Positions 1 through 9,329 of a stretch of DNA of 64,000 nt are shown here, in pieces. Under the pieces are notes generated by a model. The model did not search any database and was not told the DNA's origin. It saw only the letters and a program-made list of their open reading frames with translations. The stretch covers positions 1 to 64,000 of the forward strand of contig CAWEYR010000014.1 of the NCBI GenBank assembly GCA_963813345.1, given 5' to 3'. Position 1 is the first letter of the stretch. Each line of letters begins with the position of its first letter. This DNA is from CAWDDA01 sp963813345 (GTDB lineage: Bacteria > Acidobacteriota > Blastocatellia > RBC074). A program made the position numbers and the translations under genes.

Positions 1-1244
1 TCTACGCCGACCGCGTGGGCCATGCTGCCGGCCGACGATCCAGGCCGTCATCAACAAAGCGGAAAAGCAACGCAGCACCGGCCGAGCAAAAGATCGCCGA
101 CGACTATTTCCCCGTTCTCCGGCATCGACCCTGAGAAGATCGAAGAGGTCATGTCGGAAGCCGGGATGAAGACTTACAAGGGACCTGCGCGGCAAATTGA
201 ATGAGGTTTACCGTGCAAGAGAGTCAGGGACCTGCCGGCGTTCTGGACGGTAGAGGTTGATCGCGGGCTGGAACTCGAGAAGAGCTACATCCTGACGAGC
301 GGCGATCCGGCGCGGCCGGAGAAGAATCTCCCGTCAAACCCGGCTGGCCCTTTTCACCGGCGCGAAGATCGACTTTCGCGAGGGCCGGATTGAAGCGTTC
401 GCCGATTGGCTGACGGCTCCGGAAAATCCGCTCTTTGCGCGAGTGGCGGTGAACCGGATGTGGCAATGGCATTTCGGCGAAGGGCTTCAAGAAATCCCGA
501 GCGATTCGGCGGTCTCGGCGGCAAACCTTCACATCCGGCGCTGCTCGATTGGCTCGCGGCGGAGTTTGTGAGCGCGACTACAGCATGAAGCAATGCACCG
601 ACTGATGGTGACCTCCGACGCCTACAGCCGGGCGTCGGAGCGGCGAAGAGCTTGCGCCGAATCTGAAGATCGATCCGGGAGCAACGCTTTCTGGCATTTC
701 CGATTGCAACGTCTGGAAGCGGAGCCGATCTGGGATTCGATGCACGCCGCGGCGGGCGACCTGGATCTAAAGGTCGGCGGACCTTCTTTCGATGTGCGAA
801 GGCGGCGGCGGAAGCGGCGCGGCGGTGTGGCGCGCGGCGATGACGGAAGCCAAGACTGAAACGGCGCGGCGCGTATATGATGCGCGGATATTCCTCCAGC
901 CGCGATGTCACGCCGAATTTCCTGCAGGCATTCGATGTGGACGACGGACGCGCGCCGTGCCCGATGCGCACGCAAACGGTCACCGCGCCGCAGGGACTGT
1001 TCCTCATGAACAGCCCGGAGATTGAGAAGGCCGCGACAGTTCGCCGCGCGCTTGCAAGAAAGAGAGCGAAGGCGATTTCGGCGGCGGTCGATCTCGCTTA
1101 CCGGCTCGCGCTCTGCCGGCCGCCTTCTGCCCGGCGAAAAGAGACAACGCGCTGGCCTATCGTGGAGATGACGTCCTGACGCGCCTGAAGCAGCTGGCGT
1201 GGCTGATCTTCAATTTGGACGAGTTTATTTATGTCAATAAATGA
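1..1244 (+). pseudogene. PSD1 (DUF1549/DUF1553) protein, 3' part, multiply frameshifted
   Basis: This is the C-terminal part of a Planctomycete-type cytochrome-linked PSD1 protein, cut by the left window edge and split over several frames. Visible pieces are a DUF1553 stretch with [16 protein letters not shown] near 440-485, [15 protein letters not shown] near 530-572, HRLMVTSDAY near 596-625, RLEAEPIWDSM near 712-745 and TAPQGLFLMNSPEIEKA near 985-1035. The end, LIFNLDEFIYVNK then TGA at 1242-1244, matches the usual family end. The stop overlaps the next start as ATGA, the normal PSD1-DUF1501 coupling. The family is typically exported and forms a pair with DUF1501 proteins; its biochemical role is not settled. 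Indel density is higher here than elsewhere, so real decay cannot be separated from sequence error. Confidence 0.75.
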
Positions 1245-2620
1245 TGGCTGATCAGAATCTTTATCCCTGCGGCCGATTTCGCGCCGCGCATATCATCCAT
1301 CAGTCTGGCGGCGGATTCTTGGGCGCGCTCGGCGGGCTTTGGGCGGAAGCGGGAGATCTCAACGCCCATCCGCCCGGCTACACCGAAGGCCGAAGTCGGT
1401 CATCTTTCTTTTCATGTGCGGCGGCGTCAGCCACATCGACACTTTCGATCCCAAAGACAACAAGCAGGCCGGCAAATTCATCGACGCCATCGGCTTCGGC
1501 GACAACTCGCCGACGATGAAGCGTCCGGTCATTCCTGCCTGCGCACCTTCACGCACTACGGCCAATCGGGCATTCCGGTCTCCGATTGGTTTCCCCACGT
1601 CGGCAGCGTGATCGACGACATCGCGGTCGTGCGCTCGATGTGGTGCCACGAAGGCAATCATTTTCCGGCCGTGATCGAAACCCAGACCGGCCATCGCGGC
1701 CGCGCATTCGATCATCCGACCTTCGGCAGTTGGGTTTCGTACGCGCTCGGCCGCGCCAACAAGAATCTGCCGACGTTCGTCAACATCGGCCGCGCCCTCT
1801 TCGCCCGTCCAATTGACCGGCGGATACCTCGGCGCGGCTGTCGCGGCCACGCCATTTCAAGCGGGCCTGTCCCCATCCCGAATCTCTATCCGCCGGCCAG
1901 CAGCAAGCCGCCGAGCGCGACAGGCAGATGGAAACTGCGCGATGAACCGGGAATTTCGCGAGCGGTACGCGATCAATTCCGACATCGCCGCCCGGGCCAA
2001 AGCCTACGAACTTGCCGCCCGCATGCAGCTTTCCGCGCCCGGCGCGTGGATTTCTCGGAAGAACCGCAGCACATCGTGAAGCTCTACGGCATCGGCGAGA
2101 AGCCGACCGAGGAATTTGGCAAACAACTGTTGCTGGCGCGGCGCCTGGTCGAAAACGGCGTGCGCTTCGTCCAGATTTGTCATGCGGGCGGAGGCAATGG
2201 CGGTTGGGATGCGCATGGCGACATGAAAACGCACGGGCCGCTTTGCCGCGCGACGGACAAGCCGATTGCGGGATTGATTAAGGATTTGAAACAGCGCGGC
2301 ATGCTGGAGGGAACCTGGTCGTCTGGACGAGCGAGTTTGGCCGCAGCCCGTGGTCGCAAAACACGACAGGCCGCGACCACAATCCGAAAGGCTACACCTC
2401 CTGGATGGCCGGCGGCGGCATCAAAGGCGGCATCGTTCACGGCGCCACGGACGAGTTCGGCTACAAGGCCGTGGAGAACCCGCACTATTACAGCGACCTG
2501 CACGCCACGATCCTGCAGCAACTCGGCCTCGATCATAAGAAGATGCAGTTCCGAACACTTGGACGCAATTTCCATTTAGTGGAAGAAGGCCACGGGCCGA
2601 TTGAACAGATCATTGCTTAG
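1241..2620 (+). pseudogene. DUF1501 domain protein, frameshifted
   Basis: DUF1501 belongs to the alkaline-phosphatase/sulfatase-like superfamily and is normally secreted by the Tat route. Recognisable pieces, in order but in different frames, are SVIFLFMCGGVSHIDTFDPK near 1400-1460, [92 protein letters not shown] near 2325-2385, and a clean end from 2405 ([20 protein letters not shown] to GPIEQIIA). The start ATG at 1241 overlaps the upstream TGA. At least five frame changes lie between 1241 and 2405. The usual length of about 460 residues fits the span. It is either a decaying gene or a low-quality stretch. Confidence 0.8.
2576..2620 (+). repeat. 3' end of DUF1501 gene, copy 1 of a 45-bp diverged duplicate
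   Basis: These 45 bases encode the last codons [14 protein letters not shown] plus stop. A closely similar 45-base block recurs at 2849-2893 and encodes [14 protein letters not shown] plus stop. Differences fall mainly at third codon positions (for example ccg/cca, att/atc, atc/ata), so the copies diverged under coding selection rather than by recent copying. Confidence 0.85.
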
Positions 2621-2848
2621 GCGTTGTTGCATAAATCCGGGCAAAAGGTCCTTTTCAAGGCTCTTTCGTCAAACTTTGGCAGGTGCTTAAAGAAGTTCAA
2701 GCACGACAGATCAAAGTGATCCGGGAGGAATAGTCAGTAGCCAGCCGAAATAATACGCTCCGGCCGGCCAGAGCACCTTGGTAGGCGAGTTTTTGGACGA
2801 TGGGTGTCTCCGCAAGGCCATTGGAGCTAATCAGAATCAAATTGGGTT
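2621..2848 (+). mobile_element. Possible IS-derived insert between two DUF1501 3' ends
   Basis: Directly after the first DUF1501 stop the sequence reads gcgttgttgcataaatccgg, which recalls the GGC-TTGTTG-ATAAATC type of terminal inverted repeat of IS5/IS903-group elements. No transposase frame and no matching right end were found within the window, so this would be at most a solo end or remnant. The resemblance is from memory of the family. The rest of the interval has no convincing gene on either strand. Confidence 0.25.
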
Positions 2849-2893
2849 TAGTGGAAGAAGGCCACGGGCCAATCGAACAGATAATCACCTAGC
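2849..2893 (+). pseudogene. Remnant 3' end of a second DUF1501 gene
   Basis: Only about 15 codons remain ([17 protein letters not shown]). Upstream in-frame sequence (roughly IRIKLG) no longer resembles the family. The stop lies tail to tail with, and overlaps, the end of the minus-strand TPR gene (2885). It suggests that a tandem DUF1501 paralogue was lost by deletion or insertion. Confidence 0.6.
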
Positions 2894-4118
2894 TTTGGCT
2901 GACTCCAGGTTTTGCCGGAAGGTTGAATCGTTTGGCGCGAGCTTTACCGCTTTCTCAAAAGCCGCAATCGCGGCTTGGCGCTCACCTTGTTCCATCAACA
3001 CCTCACCCAACGCATTGAAGACGGGCGCCTCGGTTGATTGGAGTTTGGCCGCCGTTTCCAAACTCGCCCTGGCATCGGTCAGACGGTTCGCACTCTGCTC
3101 CACTAAGCCCAGCAGATAGTGGTAAAGCCAGGTCGCCGGACTGATGCTGATGGCAGCCTGCACATATTCCCGCGCGACATCGTAATGCTGCAAATCGAAG
3201 TGCAAACCCGCCAAGCGAAAGAGCAGCGTGGCATCGCCCGGCTTCGCTTCCCTCGCCAATTCCAGCTGCGCCGCGGCGCTCTCCAAATCCCCCGCTTTCA
3301 AAAGCACCCGCGCTTCATCAATCCAGGCTGCTGCTTGCGCTGCGATTCACGTTTTCTTTTTCCTTTTTCGTCAACTCGGAGAACCTCGTCAAAGCCGCCT
3401 TGCGCTCCGCAGCTTTGCCCAACCCGCCCCACGCCCTCGCTAGTTGATAGAAAACCTGCGGCTCGTTCTCCCCGCCCAACTTCGACGCCTGTTCCAATTC
3501 CTTCCGCGCCTCCTCAAATTGGCTCAAGCGGTTCAGCGCCGAGCCCAGCAAAAAGTGTCCCTCATAAGCTCGCGGCCGCAACTTGTAGCCTTCCTCAATA
3601 ACGGCAGCGCGGCCGCATCATCCCCCGCCCGCGCCAGCAAATTACCCAGACCAGCCAAGGCAGGAAAGTAATCAGCTTGCAATTCCAACGCGCGCCGAAA
3701 CTCCGTCTCCGCGCCCTGGCGATTACCGCTTGCCGCATAAACCGCCGCCAAGTCCGCATGAGCATCGACTGCCTTCGGGTCGCCGTCACCAGCGTCTCCA
3801 GCAACGGCAACGCCTTGATATGCAGGCCGTTTGCAAATAAATTCGTCGCCGCCCGCAAGGCCAACACATTCTTCGGCTCGATCTGCAAAGCCTGCAGAAA
3901 CGCCGCCAACGCCTCGCCCTCATTGCCCCGCTCAGCATAAATATTGGCAATCGCCAAGTGCGCCGAACCAACTTCGGGTCACACTGCGCCGCCGCGCGAA
4001 AAGAGATCAGCGCCTTGCTCAAATCCTTACGCTGATATTCCTGAAGCCCGGCGGAAACAGATTTCCCGCAATCCGGAGCCGCCAGGGCAAACACAAAACT
4101 CAATAACAGCGCGATCAT
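2885..4118 (-). CDS. Tetratricopeptide repeat protein, exported, frameshifted
   Basis: A protein of about 410 residues built largely of TPR units. The start ATG at 4118 gives MIALLLSFVFALAAPDCGKS, a signal peptide. TPR motifs follow, for example GLQEYQRKDLSKALISFRAA, NEGEALAAFLQALQIEPKN and ERQAAIAAFEKAVKLAPNDS. The frame changes several times, near 3960, 3760-3800, 3590-3660, 3540 and 3310. TPR arrays mediate protein contacts; no catalytic domain is seen. The start overlaps the stop of the upstream CRTAC1 gene as ATGA, so it is the third gene of a coupled operon. It could be a periplasmic scaffold for the two FG-GAP proteins; this is inference from context. Confidence 0.8.
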
Positions 4119-5771
4119 TTGACGTACGGCGTCCTCCCGGTAATGCCCTTTCCTTCCGTAATCGTGACGATCTGTCCGGCTGGAAGCGCGCCAATTTTCT
4201 CCAACGCTCCCCCCGGCCATTGCACTTCCACCGCCTCAGCCGTGCTTGCAACGCCCAACCCAAAGTGCAAACGAAAATCGCTCTGCGACATAAATGTCGA
4301 ACCTGACCGTACTTCGCCCGTCAGCGTTCGCTTGCCCACCGCCACGCGGGCGACGGCGCCAATGCCGCTGCGGTTCGTCTTTTGCCCGACCAACTTCAGC
4401 GTGATCGACTTGCCGCCTCTCAGCGTGTTGTGCAGCAGACTCAGGCGTTCATTCATATTGCTAATCAATAGGTCAGCTCGCCCATCGTTGTCGTAGTCGC
4501 CCACCGCCAAGCCACGCGCCGAGGTCTTCTCCATCATCGCCGCGCCCGCTTCAGCCGAAACATCGCTAAACTTCCCCCCGCCGCCATTGCGATACAGGAT
4601 GCGTCGCTGGCGATACTCGCCCGACTTCAAGCCCGGATAAACGTGGCCATTGACCATGAAAATGTCCGGCCACCCATCGTTATCGTAATCAACAAAGCCG
4701 CGCCCCAACCCAAAAACTGTGTGTATTTGCCCAAGCCCGCCTGCACCGTGCTCTCTGAAAAACTCCCATCGCCATTGTTGTGATAGAGGTTCGGCAGGTC
4801 GTCAATAAAGTTCGTCTTCACCAAGTCCGGCCAGCCGTCGCCATCGTAATCCGCCACCGCCGTACCCATACCGGCTTGCTCGCGCCCGTCCTCACTGAGC
4901 GCGACCCCACTCTCAATCGCCGTCTCTTCAAACGTCCCATCGCGCTTGTTGTGATAGAGCAGACTCGCCTGCGAATCCACTGCGACATAGATGTCGCGCC
5001 AACCATCGCGGTCATAGTCGAGCGTGGTCACCGACAATCCATAGCGCGGCCCCGGCGTCTCAATGCCAGCCTTCTTCGACACATCAAAAAAGCGAATCTT
5101 CCCCGGCGACGACTCATTACGCCAAAGCCGGTTCACTCCCGGCTTCAACCCCTGCGGCCCACACATCACCTTCTCTTCTTCCAGCGACAAGGCTTCGGCC
5201 CATCCGGTCGTGGCGTGTTCTTCAAATCGAAATCCACATAGTTCGCCACCATCAAATCCAATTTGCCATCGCGGTCATAATCAACGAACGCGCAACCCGT
5301 GCCCCAGCGCGACCCAATGCCGGGCGGCGTCACATCCTCAAACGTCCCATCCCCACGATTGCGATACATCACATCCGTGCCCCAGTAAGTGACGTACATA
5401 TCCACGAATCCATCGTTATCGATATCGCCCGTGCAAACGCCTTGACCCCACCCGGCCTTCGCCACACCTGCCTTCTTACTCACGTCCTCAAACGTGCGGT
5501 CGCCCTTGTTGCGATAGAGGCGATTGACAGGCTCCGTACCCAGCGCAAAGCCATCCAGCCTCGACGCCGTCACAGCGAAAATATCCAGAAGGCCATCGTT
5601 ATCGAAATCCAGAAACGCCACACCCGTGCCCAACGTCTCGACAATGTAATTCTTCTGCTGCTCGTCCCCGCAAACAAATACGTCCTTCAAGCCCCGCCCG
5701 CAACGCATCGTCCACGAAAAAAGGCCCAGGGCCGCCGAAACCGCCAGTGCGATCAAAAACAACAACTTCAT
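4115..5771 (-). CDS. CRTAC1-like FG-GAP/ASPIC-UnbV protein (second of two), frameshifted
   Basis: A secreted beta-propeller-type protein with many calcium-binding FG-GAP/VCBS repeats, seen as D-x-D-x-DG motifs such as DFDNDGLLDIF, DIDNDGFVDMYV, DYDRDGKLDL, DYDRDGWRDIYV, DYDGDGWPDL and DYDNDGRADLLI. The C-terminal ASPIC/UnbV domain contains NRSGIGAVARVAVG and LHFGLGVASTAEAVEVQWPG. The start at 5771 gives MKLLFLIALAVSAALGLFSW, a signal peptide or anchor, and overlaps the upstream stop as ATGA. Frame changes lie near 5170-5190 and 4630-4710; the family length of about 550 residues is kept when frames are joined. Ligands of this family in bacteria are largely unknown. It is a paralogue of the upstream gene. 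Confidence 0.85.
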
Positions 5772-7423
5772 TGCGCCGCTTCCTTCGCTACAAAAATCTG
5801 ATTTGCCGCCACGTTCTTCCAAGTCTGCACCACACCGCTGGGCCAGCGAATCTCCAGCAACTTCACCTGCCGCTCACCACCTAATCCAAAATGCACACGC
5901 TTATCGTGCGCCGACAAATAGCTGCCCGCAGTGGAAACGAAGCCAAACTGCTCGCTGCCCGAAGCCGCAACAATCCGTATCGAAGCCCCAATGCCAGCGC
6001 GATTGCTCTTCGTCCCTACCGTCTCAATCAGCAGCCAGCCGTTCGCCGTCGCGCCGTTACGAAACACTCGTGGCGCGCCGCCTATATCCGACACCACGAC
6101 ATCCACCGCGCCATCGTTATTGAGATCGCCAAAAGCCGCGCCGCGCCCAGCCATCGCCGTCAAAAAAGGCGCTCCCGCCTTGGCCGAAACATCTGAGAAC
6201 TTGCCGCCTACATTGCGAAGCAGCAACGGCGTTTCGCGGTAACGAATCCCCGGCTGAGTGAGTTCGATGTTGTCCATCACATGCCCCTGCGCGACAAAGA
6301 TATCCTTCCAACCATCGTTGTCATAATCCAGAAAGCGCGCGCCCCAACCAGAGTGCATCTTACTCGCCGCCGTTACACCGCTCGGCCCCGAAACATACTC
6401 CAACAGCCCCTTACCATTCCGAAACAACCCATAGCCCTGATTCGCCAGCGCATTCACGAGGACATCCGGCAATCCATCATTGTCATAGTCCGCCAAGTCC
6501 ACGCCCATCCCCGCGAAGACCTTGCCATCCTCATCGTAAGCCGCGCCCACTTCCAGCGCGACCTCTGCAAAAGTCCCATCGCGCCGATTGCGAAACAGTT
6601 GCTGCGGAAAGCTATCATTCGCCACAAAAATATCCGGCCAGCCATCTTGATCCACATCCTCGAACGCCACGCCCAACCCCTTGCCTGGAGCCTTTGCAAT
6701 GCCCGCCTTCTCGCTCACGTCTGCAAACCGGCAGCCGCCCAAGCCGCGATAGAGCAAATGCATCACGGGCCTGTATTCATTGGGGTGGCAATACGCCTGC
6801 AAGGCCGGACCTTCACCGCCGCAGCGTTTATTCTTGCCAAAATCCCAATCCAAATAACGCGCGACAAAAAGGTCTAAGTTCCCATCGCGGTCATAGTCAA
6901 TAAAGCCCGCGCTCGTTGACCATCCGCCGCCCGCCAAACCCGCCTTCGCCGTTACATCCTCAAAGACAGCGCCGCTTTGATTGCGGTACAAAGCATTGCC
7001 GCCCAACGCAGTCACAAATAAGTCGGCGCGCCCGTCGTTATCGCAATCGCCCACCGCCGCGCCCTGCCCATAACCATTGCCGCGCAGTCCGGCCTTCTCC
7101 GTGATATCTGCGAAAGTCCCATCGCCCTCATTGCGATAGAGCCGATTCCAATACCTCGCCTCGCTCTTGTCCGCGCGACTCTTTGCGTCCATGCCGATCT
7201 TCAACGCCGCGCCATTCACAAAGAAAAGATCGAGCTTGCCGTCGCCGTCGGCATCAATCATCGCCACTCCGCCGCCCATCGCTTCGATCAAGTATTTGGC
7301 CGGCGTTTTGCTGGCTGCAAACACGAAGCCGATCTTAGCTGTTGCCGTGGCATCAACAAACGCGTCCGGGGCCAACGCGCTATATGCTGCCAGACAAAAA
7401 GTCATAAAATATCGCACTGCCAT
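5768..7423 (-). CDS. CRTAC1-like FG-GAP/ASPIC-UnbV repeat protein
   Basis: An intact 551-residue protein, presumed exported; the N-terminus MAVRYFMTFCLAAYSALA looks like a signal peptide. FG-GAP/VCBS repeats with D-x-D-x-DG calcium loops run from about residue 50 to 430 (DADGDGKLDLFF, DCDNDGRADLFV, DYDRDGNLDLFV, DVDQDGWPDIFV, DYDNDGLPDVLV, DYDNDGWKDIFV, DLNNDGAVDVVV). A C-terminal ASPIC/UnbV domain follows (NRAGIGASIRIVA, VHFGLGGERQVKLLEIRWPS). It heads the three-gene operon; its TGA overlaps the ATG of the second CRTAC1 gene. The role is probably extracellular binding or adhesion; no enzyme activity is indicated. Confidence 0.9.
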   Translation of the reverse strand: MAVRYFMTFCLAAYSALAPDAFVDATATAKIGFVFAASKTPAKYLIEAMGGGVAMIDADGDGKLDLFFVNGAALKIGMDAKSRADKSEARYWNRLYRNEGDGTFADITEKAGLRGNGYGQGAAVGDCDNDGRADLFVTALGGNALYRNQSGAVFEDVTAKAGLAGGGWSTSAGFIDYDRDGNLDLFVARYLDWDFGKNKRCGGEGPALQAYCHPNEYRPVMHLLYRGLGGCRFADVSEKAGIAKAPGKGLGVAFEDVDQDGWPDIFVANDSFPQQLFRNRRDGTFAEVALEVGAAYDEDGKVFAGMGVDLADYDNDGLPDVLVNALANQGYGLFRNGKGLLEYVSGPSGVTAASKMHSGWGARFLDYDNDGWKDIFVAQGHVMDNIELTQPGIRYRETPLLLRNVGGKFSDVSAKAGAPFLTAMAGRGAAFGDLNNDGAVDVVVSDIGGAPRVFRNGATANGWLLIETVGTKSNRAGIGASIRIVAASGSEQFGFVSTAGSYLSAHDKRVHFGLGGERQVKLLEIRWPSGVVQTWKNVAANQIFVAKEAAQ

Positions 7424-7689
7424 AGCTTTCTATCAGCCTATCCGAAACGCAATTCGCTGCGGCGGATGGTCGCTGCGAAGGTTCCCGCACCGTAACATTA
7501 CGCCGGCGCCGCGCCTACCAACCGCCTTTTCTAAGAGCGTGCGAAGAAACTACGCACGGCGCCAGCAACACTCCTCGGATGAAAAGTGCTAGCCAAAGAG
7601 CTAACAATTGAGGGAGATGTTAATAACAGGTTGAAATGAACTTAGCATGATTTTTGGTGCAGATAGAAGAAACAGGCGAGATTATTGAA

Positions 7690-7959
7690 AATATGGACAG
7701 ATCAAGTTTTGGCGAGTCACAATTCGCGATTCTGCTTCGAGGATCGTCGGTCTGCTGACGACGGCGTGCGGGGCGAAGGCCGAGATGGTGCTGGAGGCAA
7801 TCGGAGCCATGCGCGGAGAGTTTTCGGTCAAACAGCTTCAAGAGCTGCCCGCCCGTCGGTATTGACACGATCCGCCGCATTCTGCGCGAACAACGGCAGA
7901 CTGGGGTGCTTGAATGCTTGGGTAAAGGCCCGGGTGCGCGCTGGCGCAGGAAATATTAA
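7690..7959 (+). pseudogene. Winged-helix C-terminal fragment, frameshifted
   Basis: Joining two frames near 7845 gives a helical/winged-helix stretch: GAKAEMVLEAIGAMRGEFSV, then GIDTIRRILREQRQTGVLEC and LGKGPGARWRRKY with TAA at 7957-7959. The pattern of helix, turn, recognition helix and Gly/Arg wing is typical of winged-helix domains at the end of larger regulators or Fic-type proteins. The upstream frame closes quickly and no N-terminal domain is visible. It sits between two operons beside other mobile-DNA debris. The 7424-7689 interval upstream has no supportable gene. Confidence 0.4.
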
Positions 7960-8072
7960 ATAGGTAGTGCGAAGGAGTTAGTGCATAAGTGCATATACTA
8001 AATATGGAAGTCAGTTCTTCCCGCCACAAACTCGTGTGCAACCTATCCTTTGTACATTGTTATCGCTCCGCT

Positions 8073-8807
8073 CTAACCAGAGACGGCAGCCACCTTTTGC
8101 TGGAAGCTGATTGGAAGTTGACGCAACCAGTCGCTGACAGCAAGCGCGGAGATCGTCGACTCTTGCGCAGCCGCATCATCAATCCCTTTGTAGGAGCTTG
8201 GCCAAGCGGCTATCTCAGTAGTCATCAGCGTTCCTTCTTTGGTTGCCCTGCGCGCGAGCAACCGGGCGAGCGCCAAGCAGACGGCTTCGTTAACAAGGTA
8301 ATCCTGGTCGAAGGCGACAACAACACGCCGCCCGCGCGCCGCTTCAGTGATTACCTGCGCAGCGGAGACCCCGGCGGCAGCGATGGCAAGAACTTGCGGG
8401 CATAGCGCCACCAACGCCTTCCGCTTGAGTGCTCCTTCGATTACAAAAATGGCGGCGTCTGGTGGCAGCTCAGGTTGCCGGAAAGTGAAATGCAGCGGAC
8501 TACCCGAACTAGCGCCGTCGGGCAGACCGCTCGACGACAGCCAAAGGTAGCGCGACTGCTTGCCGGCGCCAACTGCGCGCATTTGGCAGGCTTGAATCAA
8601 TCCGCTGCCATCGCGGCAAGGAATCAACAAACGTGGGTAGCGGTAATCTGCGTGCGTCCATAGGTGCCAGCCGTCCTCATCTCGCCAAAAGCCGGGCACG
8701 CCGAGCAGCGATCCGTGCTCTGGAAAATTCTCTCGCACTTCTATGAGCAGCCTGCGAGCAAGCTGGTCGCGCTCAACGCGCAGAGCTGGCAGCGCACCGT
8801 AGCACAA
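8073..8807 (-). CDS. DUF3854/TOPRIM-like primase-type protein, probably N-terminally truncated
   Basis: The frame of 244 codons can start only at a TTG; an in-frame TAA lies just upstream. Visible features are GVPGFWRDEDGWHLW, a core with RLLIPCRDGSGLIQACQMR, an acidic beta strand IFVIEGALKRKAL and VVVAFDQDY. The E and D-x-D placement matches TOPRIM-like DUF3854 domains common on phages, plasmids and integrative elements. The helicase or primase remainder is absent, so it is probably a relic. The surrounding 7.4-9.3 kb is gene-poor and holds IS-end-like repeats, in line with mobile origin. Family assignment is from motif recognition only. Confidence 0.5.
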   Translation of the reverse strand: MCYGALPALRVERDQLARRLLIEVRENFPEHGSLLGVPGFWRDEDGWHLWTHADYRYPRLLIPCRDGSGLIQACQMRAVGAGKQSRYLWLSSSGLPDGASSGSPLHFTFRQPELPPDAAIFVIEGALKRKALVALCPQVLAIAAAGVSAAQVITEAARGRRVVVAFDQDYLVNEAVCLALARLLARRATKEGTLMTTEIAAWPSSYKGIDDAAAQESTISALAVSDWLRQLPISFQQKVAAVSG

Positions 8808-9055
8808 AGAGTCTTACGATGAGAGTGTCTTCACCCGCTCGGAGGAGAGGTATCAAAACCGAGCAAGGACTCGGCTTACTATCCAGGCCCGGGCGCTCGG
8901 GTTCAATCTGGTTCCGGTAGCGTCATGAAAGTCTGCGCCCGCGGAAGGGGAGCGGCGGCTTGGAGTGATCGGAGTTCCTTGGGAGCATTGCCTTATCCTC
9001 CGGCCAGGCCACCATAACTCTAACCACACGTTTGCAGAGAACGCTACTATGATTT

Positions 9056-9112
9056 CAAGAAAGGGGACATTTCTAATTAGTTAAGAAAGGGGACATTTCT
9101 AAATAGTTCTGA
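9056..9112 (-). repeat. Tandem IS-end-like repeats
   Basis: Read on the minus strand, the block begins TGTCAGAACTATTTAGAAAT and carries two close copies of TAGAAATGTCCCCTTTCTT separated by a few bases. A TGTCAG start followed by short repeated internal motifs is typical of IS21- or IS481-type element ends. No transposase lies nearby, so it would be a solo end left after deletion. The assignment to an IS family is inferred. Confidence 0.45.
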
Positions 9113-9148
9113 CACCGAACGAGGCGATTCGGCGACGTTTGGAAGCGC

Positions 9149-9240
9149 GAATTTGAAGTAAGGCGACTTGGCGCCGTAGTACAAATACGGAGAATCGCCA
9201 GACTCCACGCGCCAGGCTGGAGCCTGGCGCTCCCGGGGGG
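9149..9240. repeat. Degenerate palindromic intergenic repeat (family D-like)
   Basis: The left part, gcgacttggcgccg, matches the arm of the family D repeats at 44290-44404 and 53233-53325. The right part contains the hairpin gcgccaggctggagcctggcgc. It is a mosaic, and the arms no longer pair over their full length. Confidence 0.5.
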
Positions 9241-9329
9241 CGGAACGAGTTTGCTTCGTGCGGGTCGTGTCGTTATGATGTCTCGTCCTTGCCTCCAACT
9301 ACGATCACAAGAAGAGGTTTTCTACGACG

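Larger units (their letters stand above)
8808..9329. other. Gene-poor interval with repeat debris
   Basis: No coding frame on either strand can be supported. The interval holds the tandem IS-end-like repeats (9056-9110) and a degenerate palindromic repeat (about 9149-9240), then the promoter region of the M20 peptidase gene. Confidence 0.6.

Noticed and set aside
354..1007. Long minus-strand open frame of 217 codons opposite the PSD1 fragment
   Set aside because: Very Arg/Pro/Ser-rich, no family features, and the plus strand holds recognisable DUF1553 motifs; it is a shadow of high-GC coding sequence.
6281..6877. 198-codon plus-strand frame opposite the CRTAC1 gene
   Set aside because: Composition is that of an antisense shadow; the minus strand carries an intact 551-residue protein.
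8880..8930. Possible transposase end (ARALGFNLVPVAS)
   Set aside because: Only about a dozen residues resemble anything; too short to support.
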